DNA of 64,000 nt from Aureococcus anophagefferens (GCF_000186865.1 NW_008705583.1:450101-514100), one strand, 5' to 3'. Counted from the stretch's first letter, positions 19,460 through 29,832 are shown. Numbers and translations: made by a program. Notes: generated from the sequence alone by a model not told the origin.

Positions 19460-21131
19460 ATGGGGGCGGCCATGTCGGCGAAGGCGCCCCAGAACCGGCA
19501 GACGGGCGGCGCCTACACGGACGGCGACAGCAAGGCCTACCGCGAGGCCTTCACGGAGGAGGTCTGCGACGCGCTCTACCTCAAGGCGCCGCGCCTCGTG
19601 AAGCGGCTGCAGCGCGTGCCGACGCGCGACGTGCGCCTCGCGGGCCGCGCGTGCAAGTACAGCGCGGTGCTCATGCGCGGCGTCTACCCCTGGGACCCGA
19701 CGAAGCCCTGCCAGGACAGCTTCTTCGTCAACGAGTCCATGGTCGTCGACGGGCTGGCGAGCCACTGGTTCGCGGTCATGGACGGCCACGGGCCCGACGG
19801 CGACGGCTGCGCGCACTTCATCCGCGACAATTTGGAGAAGGTCGCGCGGAAGCTGCACAAGAAGCACCCGGACTGGTCCTGGGCCGACGTGCTCTCCAAC
19901 TCCTACGAGACGGTCAACGCCATGCTCCACCGGTCGGACCGCGTGTCGTCCGTCGACTCCGGTTCCACGCTCGTGTCCGTCTGCATCCGCCGCGACGTCT
20001 GCTACTGCGCCAACGTCGGCGACTCGCGGGCCATCATCGGGACGCTGGACCGGTCCACGGGCAGGTGCGTCGCGAAGCCCCTGTCGTCGGACCAGACGCC
20101 CTACCGCAAGGACGAGCGCGAGCGGTTACGGGAGTGCGGCGCGCGCGTGCTGACCATCGACCAGCTCCAGGGCCGCGCGCCGCTCACCGACGACTACATC
20201 TGCGCCCTGGGCGACGAGATCGACGAGGGCGGCGACCCGCCGCGCGTCTTCCTCATGGACGACGACGTGCCGGGCACGGCGTTCTCGCCCGCGCGGCATT
20301 CGACCGCCGGTTCGGGCGGTCCCGACCACACTTGAGAATGCTCGAGCTCGGTCATATCGACGTCGATTCAGCTGATTTTTGGACGCATCGATGGCTCTCG
20401 TCGAGTTCTCGAAGCACGGCCGAAGAGCTCGCGTCGAAACGGTCGCATACGCGCACATTGAAGTCGGGTGGAAGAGTTGAATGCCACGCAGGTTCTCGCG
20501 GTCCATCGGCGACTACACCGCGGAGACCGTGGGCTGCATCGCGACGCCGGAGATCTCGGAGACGGCCGTGGGCGAGGACGACGTCGTCGTCGTCATCGCG
20601 TCCGACGGCGTCTGGGAGTTCCTGACGAACCAGGTCGTCCTGGACATGTGCCTCGAGACGGACGACCCGTTCGTCGCCTGCAACCGCATCGTCGCCAAGG
20701 CGGCCTACGAGTGGGTCACGCGCGAGCAGCGCACGGACGACATCTCCTGCATCGTCGTCTACCTCAACGACCGCGACGGCAAGCCCCTGGAGGCGACGCC
20801 CGCGGCGGCGAAGCGGCGGCTCAGCGTGCCCGTGGAGCGGGAGGAGCCGGACAGCGACGCGACCTTCGGGACGCCGGACCAGCCGGGCCGCGTCTGCGCC
20901 GAGGCGCCGGCGGAGAACGACGTCGAGCCCGTGAGCGACCCCCAGGCGCCGCGGCGGCCGTCGCGGCGGACCAAGGGCACGCGCCGCGGGTCCCTCGTGC
21001 CGCCCGCGAGCGGCAAGCTCCTCGTGCCGACCCTCGCGCCCGTCGAATCCCGCCGCGCCTCGAAGGAGGCCATGGACGCCGGCGACTACGACCCGCTCAA
21101 GTCCCCCGCGTCGACGCCGCGCGAGCCCTGA
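19460..21131 (+). CDS. PP2C-family Ser/Thr protein phosphatase, two exons
   Basis: Exons 19460-20280 and 20492-21131 give 486 residues. MGAAMSAK offers a possible N-myristoyl Gly. PP2C motifs in order: QDSFFV, FAVMDGHGPDGDG, SGSTLVSV, ANVGDSRAI, SSDQTPYRKDE, PGTAF|SRSIGDYTAE split by the intron, ASDGVWEFLTNQ, RTDDISCIVVYL. The metal-binding Asp residues in DGHG, SDG and TDD are present. The last ~110 residues are a basic, Ser/Pro-rich tail. The intron is a 203-bp introner-like insertion flanked by perfect GTTCTCGC duplications. It falls inside the SRSIGD motif, so the true splice product is certain. Confidence 0.93.
20281..20491 (+). mobile_element. Long introner element forming the PP2C intron, perfect 8-bp target duplication
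   Basis: The first GTTCTCGC copy (20281-20288) provides the donor GT. The element body is 20289-20491 and ends in CACGCAG. The second GTTCTCGC (20492-20499) opens the next exon. The conserved PP2C peptide GTAFSRSIGD is regenerated exactly when one duplication plus the element is removed. The core AGCTGATTTTTGGACG resembles that of the hydrolase intron at 8.6 kb. Confidence 0.85.
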
Positions 21132-21281
21132 ACCCCCGGCCTCGGACGCTAACTAGGCGGTTACTCGAGGTTGTTCTTGAAGAGGCAGTTGCCATGGCAG
21201 AAGTTTGGGGCGGCTGCACGACGTCTCGGCGCCGCCGATCGCGTGCGCCTTTCCGCCCGCGCCTCGGCCCGGCGGCGATCC

Positions 21282-23387
21282 ATGGCGTCGCCGCGGTCCG
21301 CCGAGGACCGCTGGCAGGAGGTGCGCCTCATCGGCCGCGGCGCGCAGGGCTCGGTCCACCTCGCGCGTTTCGCGGCGTCCCGCCGCGCCGGGGCTGCCCC
21401 CGGACATTTTTTTGCACCCCCGTAGGTGCGGCGCGTCAGCGGCGAGTCGGCGGGCCAGCTCTGCGTGGCGAAGAAGGTGCCGACGGACACCCTGAACCAG
21501 CGGGACCGCGAGGCCGCGCACCGCGAGTGCGCGCTGCTCCGGACGCTCGAGCACCCGCACATCGTCAACTTCGTCGAGTCCTGGGAGAGCGAGCGCGACG
21601 ACGGCCAGTCGCGGACCATGCACCTCATCATGGAGTGGTGCGAGCAGGGCGATTTGGCCTACCACATCAACGAGAAGAAGGCCGCCGGCGAGCGCTTCGC
21701 CGCGGCGCACGTCTGGCGGTGGTTTCACGAGATGGCGTCCGCGCTCGAGTACATGCACCGGCGGCGCGTGCTCCACCGCGACCTCAAGTCGACGAACGTC
21801 TTCGTGGACGGCAAGTTCCACGTCAAGCTCGGCGACCTGGGCATCGCCAAGATCCTCGAGTCGACGCTCGCGCACGCGTCGACGGTCGTCGGCACGCCCA
21901 ACTACCTGAGCCCCGAGCTCTGCGAGAACAAGCCCTACTCCTATTCCTCGGACGTCTGGGCCCTGGGCTGCGTGCTCTACGAGCTCTGCGCGCTGAAGCG
22001 GCCCTTCGACGCGTCGAACCTGTTCGGCATCGTCTACTCCGTCGTCAAGGGCGACGTCGACCTCGACGCGGTGTCGCCGGACGCCTCGGACCCGCTGCGC
22101 AAGCTCGTGACGCGGTTGCTGACCAAGGACGCGGACGTGCGGCCGACGGTGACGGCGATCCTGGCGGACGAGCCCCGGCTGCGGGCGCTCGCGGCGAACG
22201 ACGGCGCGTCGGACGACTTCAACGACGCGACGACGTGCAGCGTCTTGAACGACGACGACGACGTCGACGACTACGACGACGACTTCGAGAGCGAGGGCGA
22301 CGCGACGCCGTCCTTCGCCCACAAGAAGACGTTGGCGGACGAGCGCGACGACCCGTCGCCGTCGCGCGCGGCGCCGCTCAACTCCGCGTCGCCGCCGTCG
22401 GGCGGCCGCTACGCGGGCATGGACGGGCCGCCCTGCGTCGTGCCCCTGACGGGCGGCGTCCTCAGCCCGCGCGACGCCGCCGCGCGGAAGCGCGCGTCGC
22501 CGACGGACCGCGCGGCGCCGGCGCCGCGCGCGTCGCCCGTGTCGTCGCTCAAGCCGCGCGTCGCGCCCATCGTCGAGGCGCCGCGGCCCGCGCCGTCGCC
22601 CAAGGAGGCGCCGCCCGTCGTCCTGCTCGACGCGCCGCCGCCCGTCTTCGCGCCGCCGCCGCCCCGGGGCCGCGCGCGGAAGCCCCCGACGGTCGCCGAG
22701 GCGCCGCGCGCGGCGCGGCCGACGGTCGCGTCCGCCGCGGCGTCGAAGCGCGGCGCCGCGCCGGTCGCGCAGCCGCGGGGCGTCGCGCCCCCGATCCAGC
22801 GCGCCGCGGCCGCGCGGAAGCCGCGGCCCGCGGCGCCGCAAAAGCCCAAGCCCGAGAGCCCGCTCGCGAAATTCCGCGCGCGCGAGCAGGAGAGCCTCCT
22901 GGGCCGGGCGCCGCGGGGCCGGGCGCCGCCGCCGCCGCCCGTCGGCGGCACGCCGCCCCAGGCCAAGCCGCGGCCCGCGGAAGTTCGACGGACGCGGTCG
23001 ACGCCGACGTTCTCCGCCGCGCCGCGCGCCGCCGCGCCGCGGGGCCGGCCGCGGGGCGTGCCGCCGCTCGTCCTCGCCGTCCCCGGCGACGGCGACGGCG
23101 ACGACGCGGGCGACGACCCGCCGCCGCCGCCCGGCCCGCCGCCGCCGACGCCGCCGCCCGCGGCCCGCGGGCCGCCGCGCCGCGTCGAGACGGCGCGGAC
23201 CGCGGCGCTCCGGTGCCGCCTCGGCGACGCGCCCTACGAGCAGGTCTACGCGCTCTGCCGGTCGGCCCACGAGCGGTGCGCGTCCGTGAAGAAGGCCGAC
23301 TTCTTCGACATCGTCGCCCGGGACCAGTACGGCGCGTGCCTCGAGGTCGAGCAGGTCGTCTTCGCGGACCTGACGCGGGGGTCCTAA
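21282..23387 (+). CDS. NEK-like Ser/Thr protein kinase with long Pro/Ala-rich tail
   Basis: Exons 21282-21362 and 21426-23387 give 680 residues. The kinase P-loop spans the junction: GRGAQGSVHL|VRRVSG, then LCVAKKV. Only a GC donor (GCGCGT) at 21363 keeps the frame. Other motifs: EWCEQGDLAYHI, LHRDLKSTNVF, GDLGIAKIL (DLG in place of DFG, as in several NEKs), VVGTPNYLSPE, DVWALGCVLYEL. Residues from about 280 on are acidic and then very Pro/Ala-rich, with a compact C-terminal module (LRCRLGDAPYEQVYALCR…DFFDIVARDQYG). NEKs act in cilia and the cell cycle; the role here is inferred. Its 3' end is partly duplicated just downstream. Confidence 0.88.
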
Positions 23388-23390
23388 AAT

Positions 23391-23516
23391 CGCAGCAAAA
23401 GCTAGGCGTGCTTTATGGCGACGTCCGTGCGGCCGTAGACGCGCGCGCCCATCTTCAGGAGCAGGTCGTCTTTCAAGTTGAAAAAAAAGTTTGCGGACCT
23501 GACGCGGGGATCCTAG
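23391..23516. repeat. Composite duplicated patch behind the kinase stop
   Basis: 23391-23459 copies 25117-25183 (3' end of the GT62 gene plus flank) with a 2-base insertion and one substitution. 23459-23516 then repeats the last ~38 bases of the kinase gene (GAGCAGGTCGTCTT … GCGGACCTGACGCGGG), split by a 20-base A/T-rich insertion. The patch does not code for an intact product and looks like a templated repair scar. Confidence 0.85.
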
Positions 23517-23554
23517 CCTTTGATCGTGTCCGCGAGTTCGACGGGCTGCTTGCA

Positions 23555-24089
23555 TCAGCGGCGGCCGCGGGACCGGCCGCTCCATGCTTCGACATCCGCC
23601 GCGGAGAGCCAAGGAATCTCATCATCCTCGTACTCGGGCTCTTCGGGCTTCACGTACGGCTTGTCGATGATCTCGCGGAGGTCGACCTTCTCGATTGTCA
23701 CCGTCATCACCTCGCCGTCACTGCCTTGGTCCTGATACTCGTATAATTTCCCAGTGTCCGGAGGATCCGAGAACTTGTCGACCGTGGCATTCTCTTTGAA
23801 CACGTCGTCCGTGCGCCACATCGTGCCCCACGGAGAGAGCGCGTCGAGCGCCAGCTTGGAATTCTGCACCACCTTGGCCTTCGTGGAGTACGTTCCGATG
23901 ACGATCCGTTCGCTCTGCCGGTAACGTCCCACGATGCTATACCTGAGGAGATTGCATCGCATGGCACTGTCTAACATTGTGGACGTCGCTTTCTCACTCG
24001 CAGCGATAGACGATTGAGGGCAGCGGCGCCTGCTTAGACTTCTTGTCCGTCTTCTTGCAAGCGTCAGCCTGTTTGCGTTTGGGCGCCAT
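23555..24089 (-). CDS. Unknown two-exon protein, basic N-terminus and acidic C-terminus
   Basis: Exons 24089-23998 and 23942-23555 join through a 55-base GTGAGA…TCAG intron to 159 residues. The junction reads PSIVYRCE|YSIVGRYRQS. The first 25 residues are Lys-rich (MAPKRKQADACKKTDKKSKQ), a possible nuclear signal. The remainder (GTYSTKAKVVQNSKLALDAL…KPEEPEYEDDEIPWLS) is unlike any family I recognise. Base composition is visibly less GC-rich than the neighbours. The splice model rests on consensus sites and frame only; a longer unspliced frame starting upstream is the alternative. Confidence 0.6.
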
Positions 24090-25125
24090 GACTCCGGCGC
24101 CGGGGCGGCGCGGCAGCAGCGGGTGGTGGCGAACGATCCCGGTTCTCGGGCAGCCCCGAGCACCACCGGCTACGGCTGCGAATGAGCCGTCGTTGAACAA
24201 GCACATCTATGAAGCAATGCTGCAGTAATCCGTAGCTAAGAGCAAGGGGATATAAATCTATTTATTACCCCTTGCTAAGAGACGGTCTCTCGTGCGAGCA
24301 TTTCAGCGGCCGATGATGGAATCTCCACCTTAGAGGGCCCCGCGCTCCTCGAATATGCAGCGACGTGCAACGATCCCAGTGGCTTTGAGGTCCGCAAACA
24401 TGTGGGTGAGGCACATGAAAAGACGTGACATCCGGACGATTGCGAGGCGACGCAAACGGGCAGCCCCAGGGGGTGGAATGAGGCGCGGCAGCTTCCCCCG
24501 ACCCGATTTTCGGTCCCCTTCGAGTCACAGAGCGTCGGGAATCGTTCGTCATGGGGGCGACCAGATGCCCTCGCGGCAGCTCTTCGGCTCGAGTGGATTT
24601 GATCGAGATCACCTCACCACCTCCGGGAGGCGTGCGGCGCCGCGGGTGACACGGTGCTCACCGCGCAATGCATGAGGCGTTTGGGCTGTTAGAACCGAGA
24701 CAGTGCCCTCGGGAACATCATTCCAGGGGGGGTCTCTTCGAAGTCTAACAGCCCAAACGCCCCCTGGAACTAAGTTGGGCCCCTCGTCGGTCGCCCCCCA
24801 CCGTTAATGGCCGTTCTCGTCATCCACGGGCTGCCCCGACGCGAACTAAGTTGCTCGCCTTCGACCGATGGTCTTTCCCGAGCGACTCACAGCCGGGCCC
24901 AAGGCGCGACATGGTCCACAGACCGAGCGCCGCGCCAAGTCTTGGAACCGCTGCATCGCGCGTCCGAGCCCGGAGCGAGGCAAAGCCGTGACGTCAAAAC
25001 TTCACGGCTTCGCTGCTCTTTGAACCGGTTAACTTTAGCTTAGCCGGCAGTGGGGGGCCGCGGATACGGACTTCAAATCGAACTTCAACGTAATCACGCC
25101 TAAAAGATGCCCCCACCGCAGCAAG
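24090..25125. other. Gene-poor, lower-GC region
   Basis: About 1 kb with no coding frame I can support. It contains inverted repeats (24676-24761; arms AAGCCGTGA 24983-24991 and TCACGGCTT 25002-25010) and a G-run/C-run rich stretch. Short open frames here lack codon bias or family features. I found no tRNA-like or rRNA-like sequence by eye. It could hold UTRs, a structured RNA gene or transposon relics. Confidence 0.5.
24676..24761. repeat. 86-bp hairpin with perfect 18-bp arms
   Basis: Arms GGCGTTTGGGCTGTTAGA (24676-24693) and its exact reverse complement (24744-24761). A second overlapping inverted pair, TTCCAGGGG (24721) and CCCCTGGAA (24762), extends the structure. No coding role. A MITE-like element or a hairpin RNA are both possible. 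Confidence 0.8.
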
Positions 25126-26301
25126 CTAGGCGTGCTTTATGGCCACGTCCGTGCGGCCGTAGACGCGCGCGCCCATCTTCAGGGCCATCTGGGCGATGCC
25201 CTCGGACTCGATGGCGTGGTTCAGCGCGAAGGACGGGAACGAGAGGCCCTCGCGGACGAGGTCCGCGCGGAGGAGGATGCAGGTCGCGCCGACGCCGCCG
25301 AGGGGCACGAGGGGCGCCAGCGCGTCCGTCCTCAGGTCGTCGAGGAAGCGCCGCCGGCCGTCCATGGACACGATCGCCTCGCCGCCCGGCGCCGTCGCCG
25401 TCGCGGCGCCGTAGCCGTGGACGACGAGCGCGTCGCCCCGGCCCGCCGCGTCGAGCTCCCGGAGCTTCGCGGCGCTCGCCGGCGTCTCGGCCCAGGAGTT
25501 GCGGTCGTAGACGCCGCTCCCGCACGCGTCGCCGCCGGAGCAGTAGCACGTGGGGACGACGACGTCGACGTCGGACGCGCGCAACTGCAACAACAAGTCC
25601 GCGCCGTAGAAAAGCAGGTCGTTGTCGAGCCAGAGCACCCACTCGGCGTCGCTCGCGCCGACGGCGGCGACGGCCAGGTGGTTCCGCGCGCGCGCGATCG
25701 CCGACCGCCGCGCGAGCTGGTGCTCGAGCTTGTGCCGCGCGCCGCTCTCCTGGTCGCCCGTGTTGAGGCCCGCGAGGCCCGCGGGCTCCAGGTACGTCGT
25801 CACGGACGCGAAGGGCGGCTTCGCGTCGCGCAGCGCCGCGTCCGCCGCTTCGCACACGGCGACGGAGTCGGGAGACACGAGCGTCGCGACGCTCAGATCC
25901 CGCCGGTCCCAGTCGAGGGACAGCAGGAGCTTCACGAAGCGCTTCTGGCGCCGCGCGTTCGTTCGCCGCACGGGCGAGAGCACGAGCACCTTTTCTCGCC
26001 GTCGCAGGCCGCCCCACCAGGCCTCCTCGCCGGGGTATCTCCCGCGGTAGCCCGGCGCGGCGCGCTCCGCGCGGATCTCCTCGAGCCGCGCCGCGAGCGC
26101 CGCGCTGATGTTGACGCGCGGGATGTGTGTGTCCCAGGTGCTCTTCGTTTCGCGGTTTTTTAGGTCCGCCTGGACGCTGACGGGCGCCACGGTGATCATG
26201 GATTTCATGTGGGTCGCGATGAGATGGCTCACGGCGAAGCACATAAAGAGCAGCGCCGCCAGCGCGAGCCGGTTCCACACCTTCGGCGGCGTCTCCGCCA
26301 T
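25126..26301 (-). CDS. Anp1/Mnn9-type mannosyltransferase (GT62), type II membrane protein
   Basis: About 391 residues from MAETPPKVWNRL. A further Met at 26385 would add 28 low-complexity residues. One N-terminal membrane segment (LALAALLFMCFAVSHLIATH) places the catalytic part in the Golgi lumen. The GT62 core is clear: EKVLVLSPVRRTN, LARRSAIARARNHLAVAA, SDAEWVLWLDNDLLFY (the DxD motif), VDVVVPTCY, PLGGVGATCILLRADL. Fungal relatives extend the alpha-1,6-mannan backbone of N-glycans. Here it probably builds a mannose-containing glycan of unknown structure. A copy of its 3' terminus occurs at 23.4 kb. Confidence 0.88.
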   Translation of the reverse strand: MAETPPKVWNRLALAALLFMCFAVSHLIATHMKSMITVAPVSVQADLKNRETKSTWDTHIPRVNISAALAARLEEIRAERAAPGYRGRYPGEEAWWGGLRRREKVLVLSPVRRTNARRQKRFVKLLLSLDWDRRDLSVATLVSPDSVAVCEAADAALRDAKPPFASVTTYLEPAGLAGLNTGDQESGARHKLEHQLARRSAIARARNHLAVAAVGASDAEWVLWLDNDLLFYGADLLLQLRASDVDVVVPTCYCSGGDACGSGVYDRNSWAETPASAAKLRELDAAGRGDALVVHGYGAATATAPGGEAIVSMDGRRRFLDDLRTDALAPLVPLGGVGATCILLRADLVREGLSFPSFALNHAIESEGIAQMALKMGARVYGRTDVAIKHA

Positions 26302-26441
26302 GGGTGGTGGTGCTGTCGGTGCGACGGCGCGCGGCGCCGGCGCCGCGAGACCGCGCCTATGCGACCCCAGCAGCATCTTTGCCACACCTTTGCCACAACT
26401 TTGGCGAGCGCTTGGTGATGAGGACTATCGAGAGGACTGTG

Positions 26442-27707
26442 ATGAGGCTAACTTTGACGATGACGACGCTGCGTCTGCTCCTCGTCGCGCCGCTTTTCGC
26501 GGGCGCGATGAAGTACCGCAACCTCGGCGAGGAGGGGCCTCATCGACTGCGCGTCTCCGAGGCCTGCCTGGGCACGATGACCTGGGGCGAGCAGAACACG
26601 GAGGCCGAGGCCTTCGAGCAGCTCGACTACGCGCTGGCGCACGGCGTGAACTTCATCGACACGGCCGAGCTCTACCCCGTGCCGCCGAACGCGCAGACCT
26701 ACGGCGAGACCGAGCGCATCATCGGCCGCTGGCTCGCGGCGGACCCGAGCCGGCGCGAGCAGGTCGTCCTCGCGACGAAGGTCACGTCCTTCGGCCGCGA
26801 CTACATCCCCGCGCTGCGCGGCGTCGACCTCAACGGCGCGCCCGACGAGGAGCAGCCCGCGCGGCTCACGGCGGCGCAGATGGCCCGCGCGCTCGACGCG
26901 TCGCTCGCGCGGCTGCAGACGGACTACGTCGATCTGTACCAGCTGCACTGGCCCGAGCGCTACACGAACATCTTCGCGCAGCGCGACTACAAGCGGGCCT
27001 TCGAGCGCGCGTCGACGTCCGTCGACGACCAGGTGCTCGGCGTCAAGGCCCTGCTCGACTCGGGCAAGGTCAGGGCCTGGGGCCTGAGCAACGAGAACGC
27101 CGTCGGCGTCGGCCTCTTCCTCGCCGCCTGCGCGCGCCACGGCGTGCCGCCGCCGGCGACGATCCAGAACGACTTCTCGCTGCTCCACCGCAAGTTCGAG
27201 GAGGACGGCACGGCCGAGGCGTGCGCGCCCGTCCGCGCGGGCTTCGAGCCGGGCGTCGGATTGCTGGCCTACGGCGTCCTCGCGGGCGGCGCGCTCAGCG
27301 GCAAGTACGTGAAGCGCGGCGACGGCACGCGCGCGGCGCCCGCGGACAGCCGCCACGTCGCGTTCCCCTTCTTCCAGCCGCGCTACGTCTCCGGCGCGAG
27401 CCTGGACGCGGCGGACGCCTACGCGGCGCTCGCGGCGAAGCGCGGCGTGACGCCGTCGCAGCTCGCGATCCAGTGGGCGCGGTCCCGCGAGTACATGGGC
27501 AGCGTCATCATCGGCGCGACGAAGATGGCCCAGCTCGCGGAGGACATCGCGGCCTTCGAGCTCGCGGACCTCGAGCCCGCGGAGCTCCTCGAGATGGACG
27601 CGGTCTCGGACCACTACTCGCCCTACTACAGGGGCGTCGGCGCCGTCGCCGTCGTCGCCGACGACGCGGCGTGCGGGGAGGAGGACGAGTGCGCGGCGGC
27701 CGTGTAA
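26442..27707 (+). CDS. Aldo-keto reductase (Tas-like) with N-terminal signal sequence
   Basis: About 421 residues. MRLTLTMTTLRLLLVAPLFAGA is a likely signal peptide. The AKR barrel begins at MKYRNLGEEG. The catalytic tetrad is visible: Asp and Tyr in NFIDTAELYP, Lys in VVLATKVTS, His in LYQLHWPER. Cofactor-side motifs are VRAWGLSNEN, LLAYGVLAGGALSGKY and VIIGATKMAQL. The LNG-rich insert after the Lys and the ELYP form are typical of the Tas/YajO-like AKR group. NADPH-dependent carbonyl reduction is inferred; substrate unknown. A Cys/acid-rich tail (DDAACGEEDECAAAV) is unusual. Confidence 0.9.
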   Translation: MRLTLTMTTLRLLLVAPLFAGAMKYRNLGEEGPHRLRVSEACLGTMTWGEQNTEAEAFEQLDYALAHGVNFIDTAELYPVPPNAQTYGETERIIGRWLAADPSRREQVVLATKVTSFGRDYIPALRGVDLNGAPDEEQPARLTAAQMARALDASLARLQTDYVDLYQLHWPERYTNIFAQRDYKRAFERASTSVDDQVLGVKALLDSGKVRAWGLSNENAVGVGLFLAACARHGVPPPATIQNDFSLLHRKFEEDGTAEACAPVRAGFEPGVGLLAYGVLAGGALSGKYVKRGDGTRAAPADSRHVAFPFFQPRYVSGASLDAADAYAALAAKRGVTPSQLAIQWARSREYMGSVIIGATKMAQLAEDIAAFELADLEPAELLEMDAVSDHYSPYYRGVGAVAVVADDAACGEEDECAAAV

Positions 27708-27798
27708 GGTATAGCGAAGGTGTTTACGCGGCGCCGGGGCTAGGCGTCGCGCGGGGTGACGAGCGCTGCGGCCTCGTCGCGGCGGCTGCCGCCCGCGC

Positions 27799-28570
27799 CT
27801 AGGGGAGGAGCGGGACGGAGCCGGGGACGAGCGCGGCCGCGGAGAAGCCCATGACGCCGATCATGGCGAGGCGGCCGTTGTTGAGCTCCGCGTTCTGCTG
27901 GTTGAGGAACTGCGCGTCCGTCTTCGCCGAGGTCGTCGAGATGACCTTGCCGCCCCAGACGTCCTCCCACTTGCTGTCGCCGAGGAAGTTGAGCTGGTTG
28001 CCCGGGAACGAGCCGCCCTTCGTGTAGTGCGTCTTGTAGGGCGCGCCGAACTCGCTGTGGAACTCCGCGAGGCCGATGGCGATGAGGATCTGGACCTTGC
28101 CGTCGAACGGCGTCGCCTCCCACGCCTCGAGCGGCGACTTGGCCGCGAGGTCGCTGAACTTGACGCCCGTCGCGAGGTTGCCGGGGAACCTGGGAGGCGG
28201 GGGTCACGGCGTGCGCGGGTCTCGCGCGGCGCGCGCGGCTTCGTTTTAGCGTTCGACGCGCGGCGATTCCCGCGCGCGGCACCCCGGGGGCGAATGAGCG
28301 GACGCGGCGAGCGCGCGAAAGGTGGAGGCCGTTCACGATCCAGCCGGCGCTGGCGAGCATCGCGACGCGCGAGTGTTTGAGCTCCGCAGCGCGGTACCAC
28401 AGCATCAAAGGATCAGACGTCCGCGTCGTGAAGCCGACGGGGTCCCAGCACGTGCCGTCCGCGGCGTTGCCAAAGGGGGCGGTGATGCCGACGCCCTTGA
28501 GCACGGGCGGCGAGACGCCGCCGAAGGCGGCCGCCGAGGCGACGAGAGAAGCGGCAAGGAGGCGGTCCAT
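27799..28570 (-). CDS. Light-harvesting chlorophyll-binding protein (FCP/LHC family), two exons
   Basis: Exon 1 (28570 to about 28317) has a signal/plastid presequence (MDRLLAASLVASAAAFGG) and helix 1 (AELKHSRVAMLA, the Glu/Arg chlorophyll-binding pair, then GWIVNGL). Exon 2 (28189-27799) has IAIGLAEFHSE, FPGNQLNFLGD and helix 3 (AELNNGRLAMIGVMGF). Product about 214 residues. The intron acceptor is CTCCCAG. Phase requires a donor that fits a GC site (GCGCGC at 28316), giving GLHLS|FPGNL; the donor is the least certain part. It functions as a thylakoid antenna binding chlorophyll a/c and fucoxanthin-type carotenoids by family. Confidence 0.9.
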
Positions 28571-28705
28571 ATTGTAGCTACGATCCTCGGATTTGGCTGC
28601 GGCCGCGACCCCGGCCACCTCGGGGGCTGTGGCGCCGGGGGTAAATCGCGCGCGCCGCACGCCTCGCACACGCCTCAGCAGAAGAAAAACACAAAACACA
28701 AAATT

Positions 28706-29676
28706 CTACCCCTTCCCGTACGCCCCGATTTCCACGCCGATCTCGATGAAGAAGTCGCCGACGGCGGCGATGGTCGTGCTCACCGCGGACCGCACGCGGG
28801 GCTTGGACCGGTCGCCGCGCGCGCTGCAGTAGCCGTGGAGCATGTCGTGGTAGGTGCGCAGCAGGTGGCGCTCGGCGAGGGCCGCGTCGCGGTCCAGCAC
28901 CTCCTGGAGCGGCCGCAGGTCCGGGTCGTTGCGCGCCTGGACGAAGAGTAGCGGCACCGAGACCCGCGCCGCGAGGTCGAGCGCGTCGTCCTTGAGCGCC
29001 GCGTGGATGCCGCCGCAGGCGGCGAAGCCCAGGGCGTTCGGCTCGGCGGCGATGCTCAGCGCGACGCGGCCGCCCCAGCAGAAGCCGAGCCAGAGGAAGT
29101 TTTCCGCGCCGCGCTCCTTGAGGGCGGGGGTCAAAACGGCGAGGTCCGTTTTGACGACCTCGAAACTCCCGTAGTCCTGGATGAACTTGCCGATGGCCTC
29201 GCCGGTCAGGGGCTGCACGTCCGACGCCGTCGCGCCGCGGAAAAAGTCCTATATGGAACGAGGTCGAACGGACCGATCGACTTCGATCGGGGGCGGCGCG
29301 CGAGCGCGGGGCGCGATCAGACCATCTAGTAATAAAAAATAGCAACATGGGGAAGTGGCCGACTAAAGCCGTTCTGAGTAGCTGGTTCGGCGTAAACGCC
29401 GCATCACTTCGCGCGCGGGAGACGGCGGTTCGCGGGACGCCGATAGCGCGCGGGCATCACGACCGTCGAGTCCGGGATGATGCGCGCGAGCTCGTCGACG
29501 TTGTGGCGCGTGTTCTTGACCTTGAAGCCGAAGACGTCGTAGCCGACGACGACGCAGAGCGACCCGGACCCGGCGACGTAGCACTCGACGCCGGCGATGG
29601 TGACCTCCTCGCCCCGGACGGTCACGAGCTCCGGCGGGGGCAGGCCCGCCGCGGCGCAGGCCTGGTGGTCCGACAT
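28706..29676 (-). CDS. Dienelactone-hydrolase-family protein, two exons
   Basis: Exons 29676-29452 and 29248-28706 join in phase 0 to 255 residues: DSTVVMP|DFFRGATASD. The 203-base intron starts GCGCGC and ends CATATAG. No GT donor in reach keeps frame. The DLH fold shows VVVGYDVFGF (oxyanion side), the Cys nucleophile in WLGFCWGGRVAL, Asp in VQARNDPDLRP and His in HDMLHGYC, the family's Cys-Asp-His triad. DLH proteins hydrolyse dienelactones or related esters and many eukaryotic members are of unknown function. Probably cytosolic, with no targeting peptide. Confidence 0.88.
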
Positions 29677-29832
29677 AACGGCGGGTGTTTGTGGATAGAT
29701 GACCGGCGCGGCGGCCTGTGCGGCGGCCGGCGAGGGCGCGCGGCGCGGCTGCTGCCACTTGCAAAAACTGGCGAGCGAGTCGGGCCGATCGAGCTCCTCG
29801 GGCGCCAGCAGGCCTCGTTTGCCGCGCGAACG

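Noticed and set aside
24090..25125. tRNA, rRNA or snRNA gene in the gene-poor patch
   Set aside because: I saw hairpins but no cloverleaf, TTCGA-type arm or Sm-site arrangement that I could defend by eye.
29249..29451. Introner origin of the dienelactone hydrolase intron
   Set aside because: It contains CGGCGTCCCGCG near its start, like the short family, but lacks the rest of the element and an 8-bp duplication.
29347..29832. N-terminal extension of the four-helix membrane protein
   Set aside because: The 162 extra codons overlap the divergent dienelactone hydrolase exon and its intron and have antisense-like composition.
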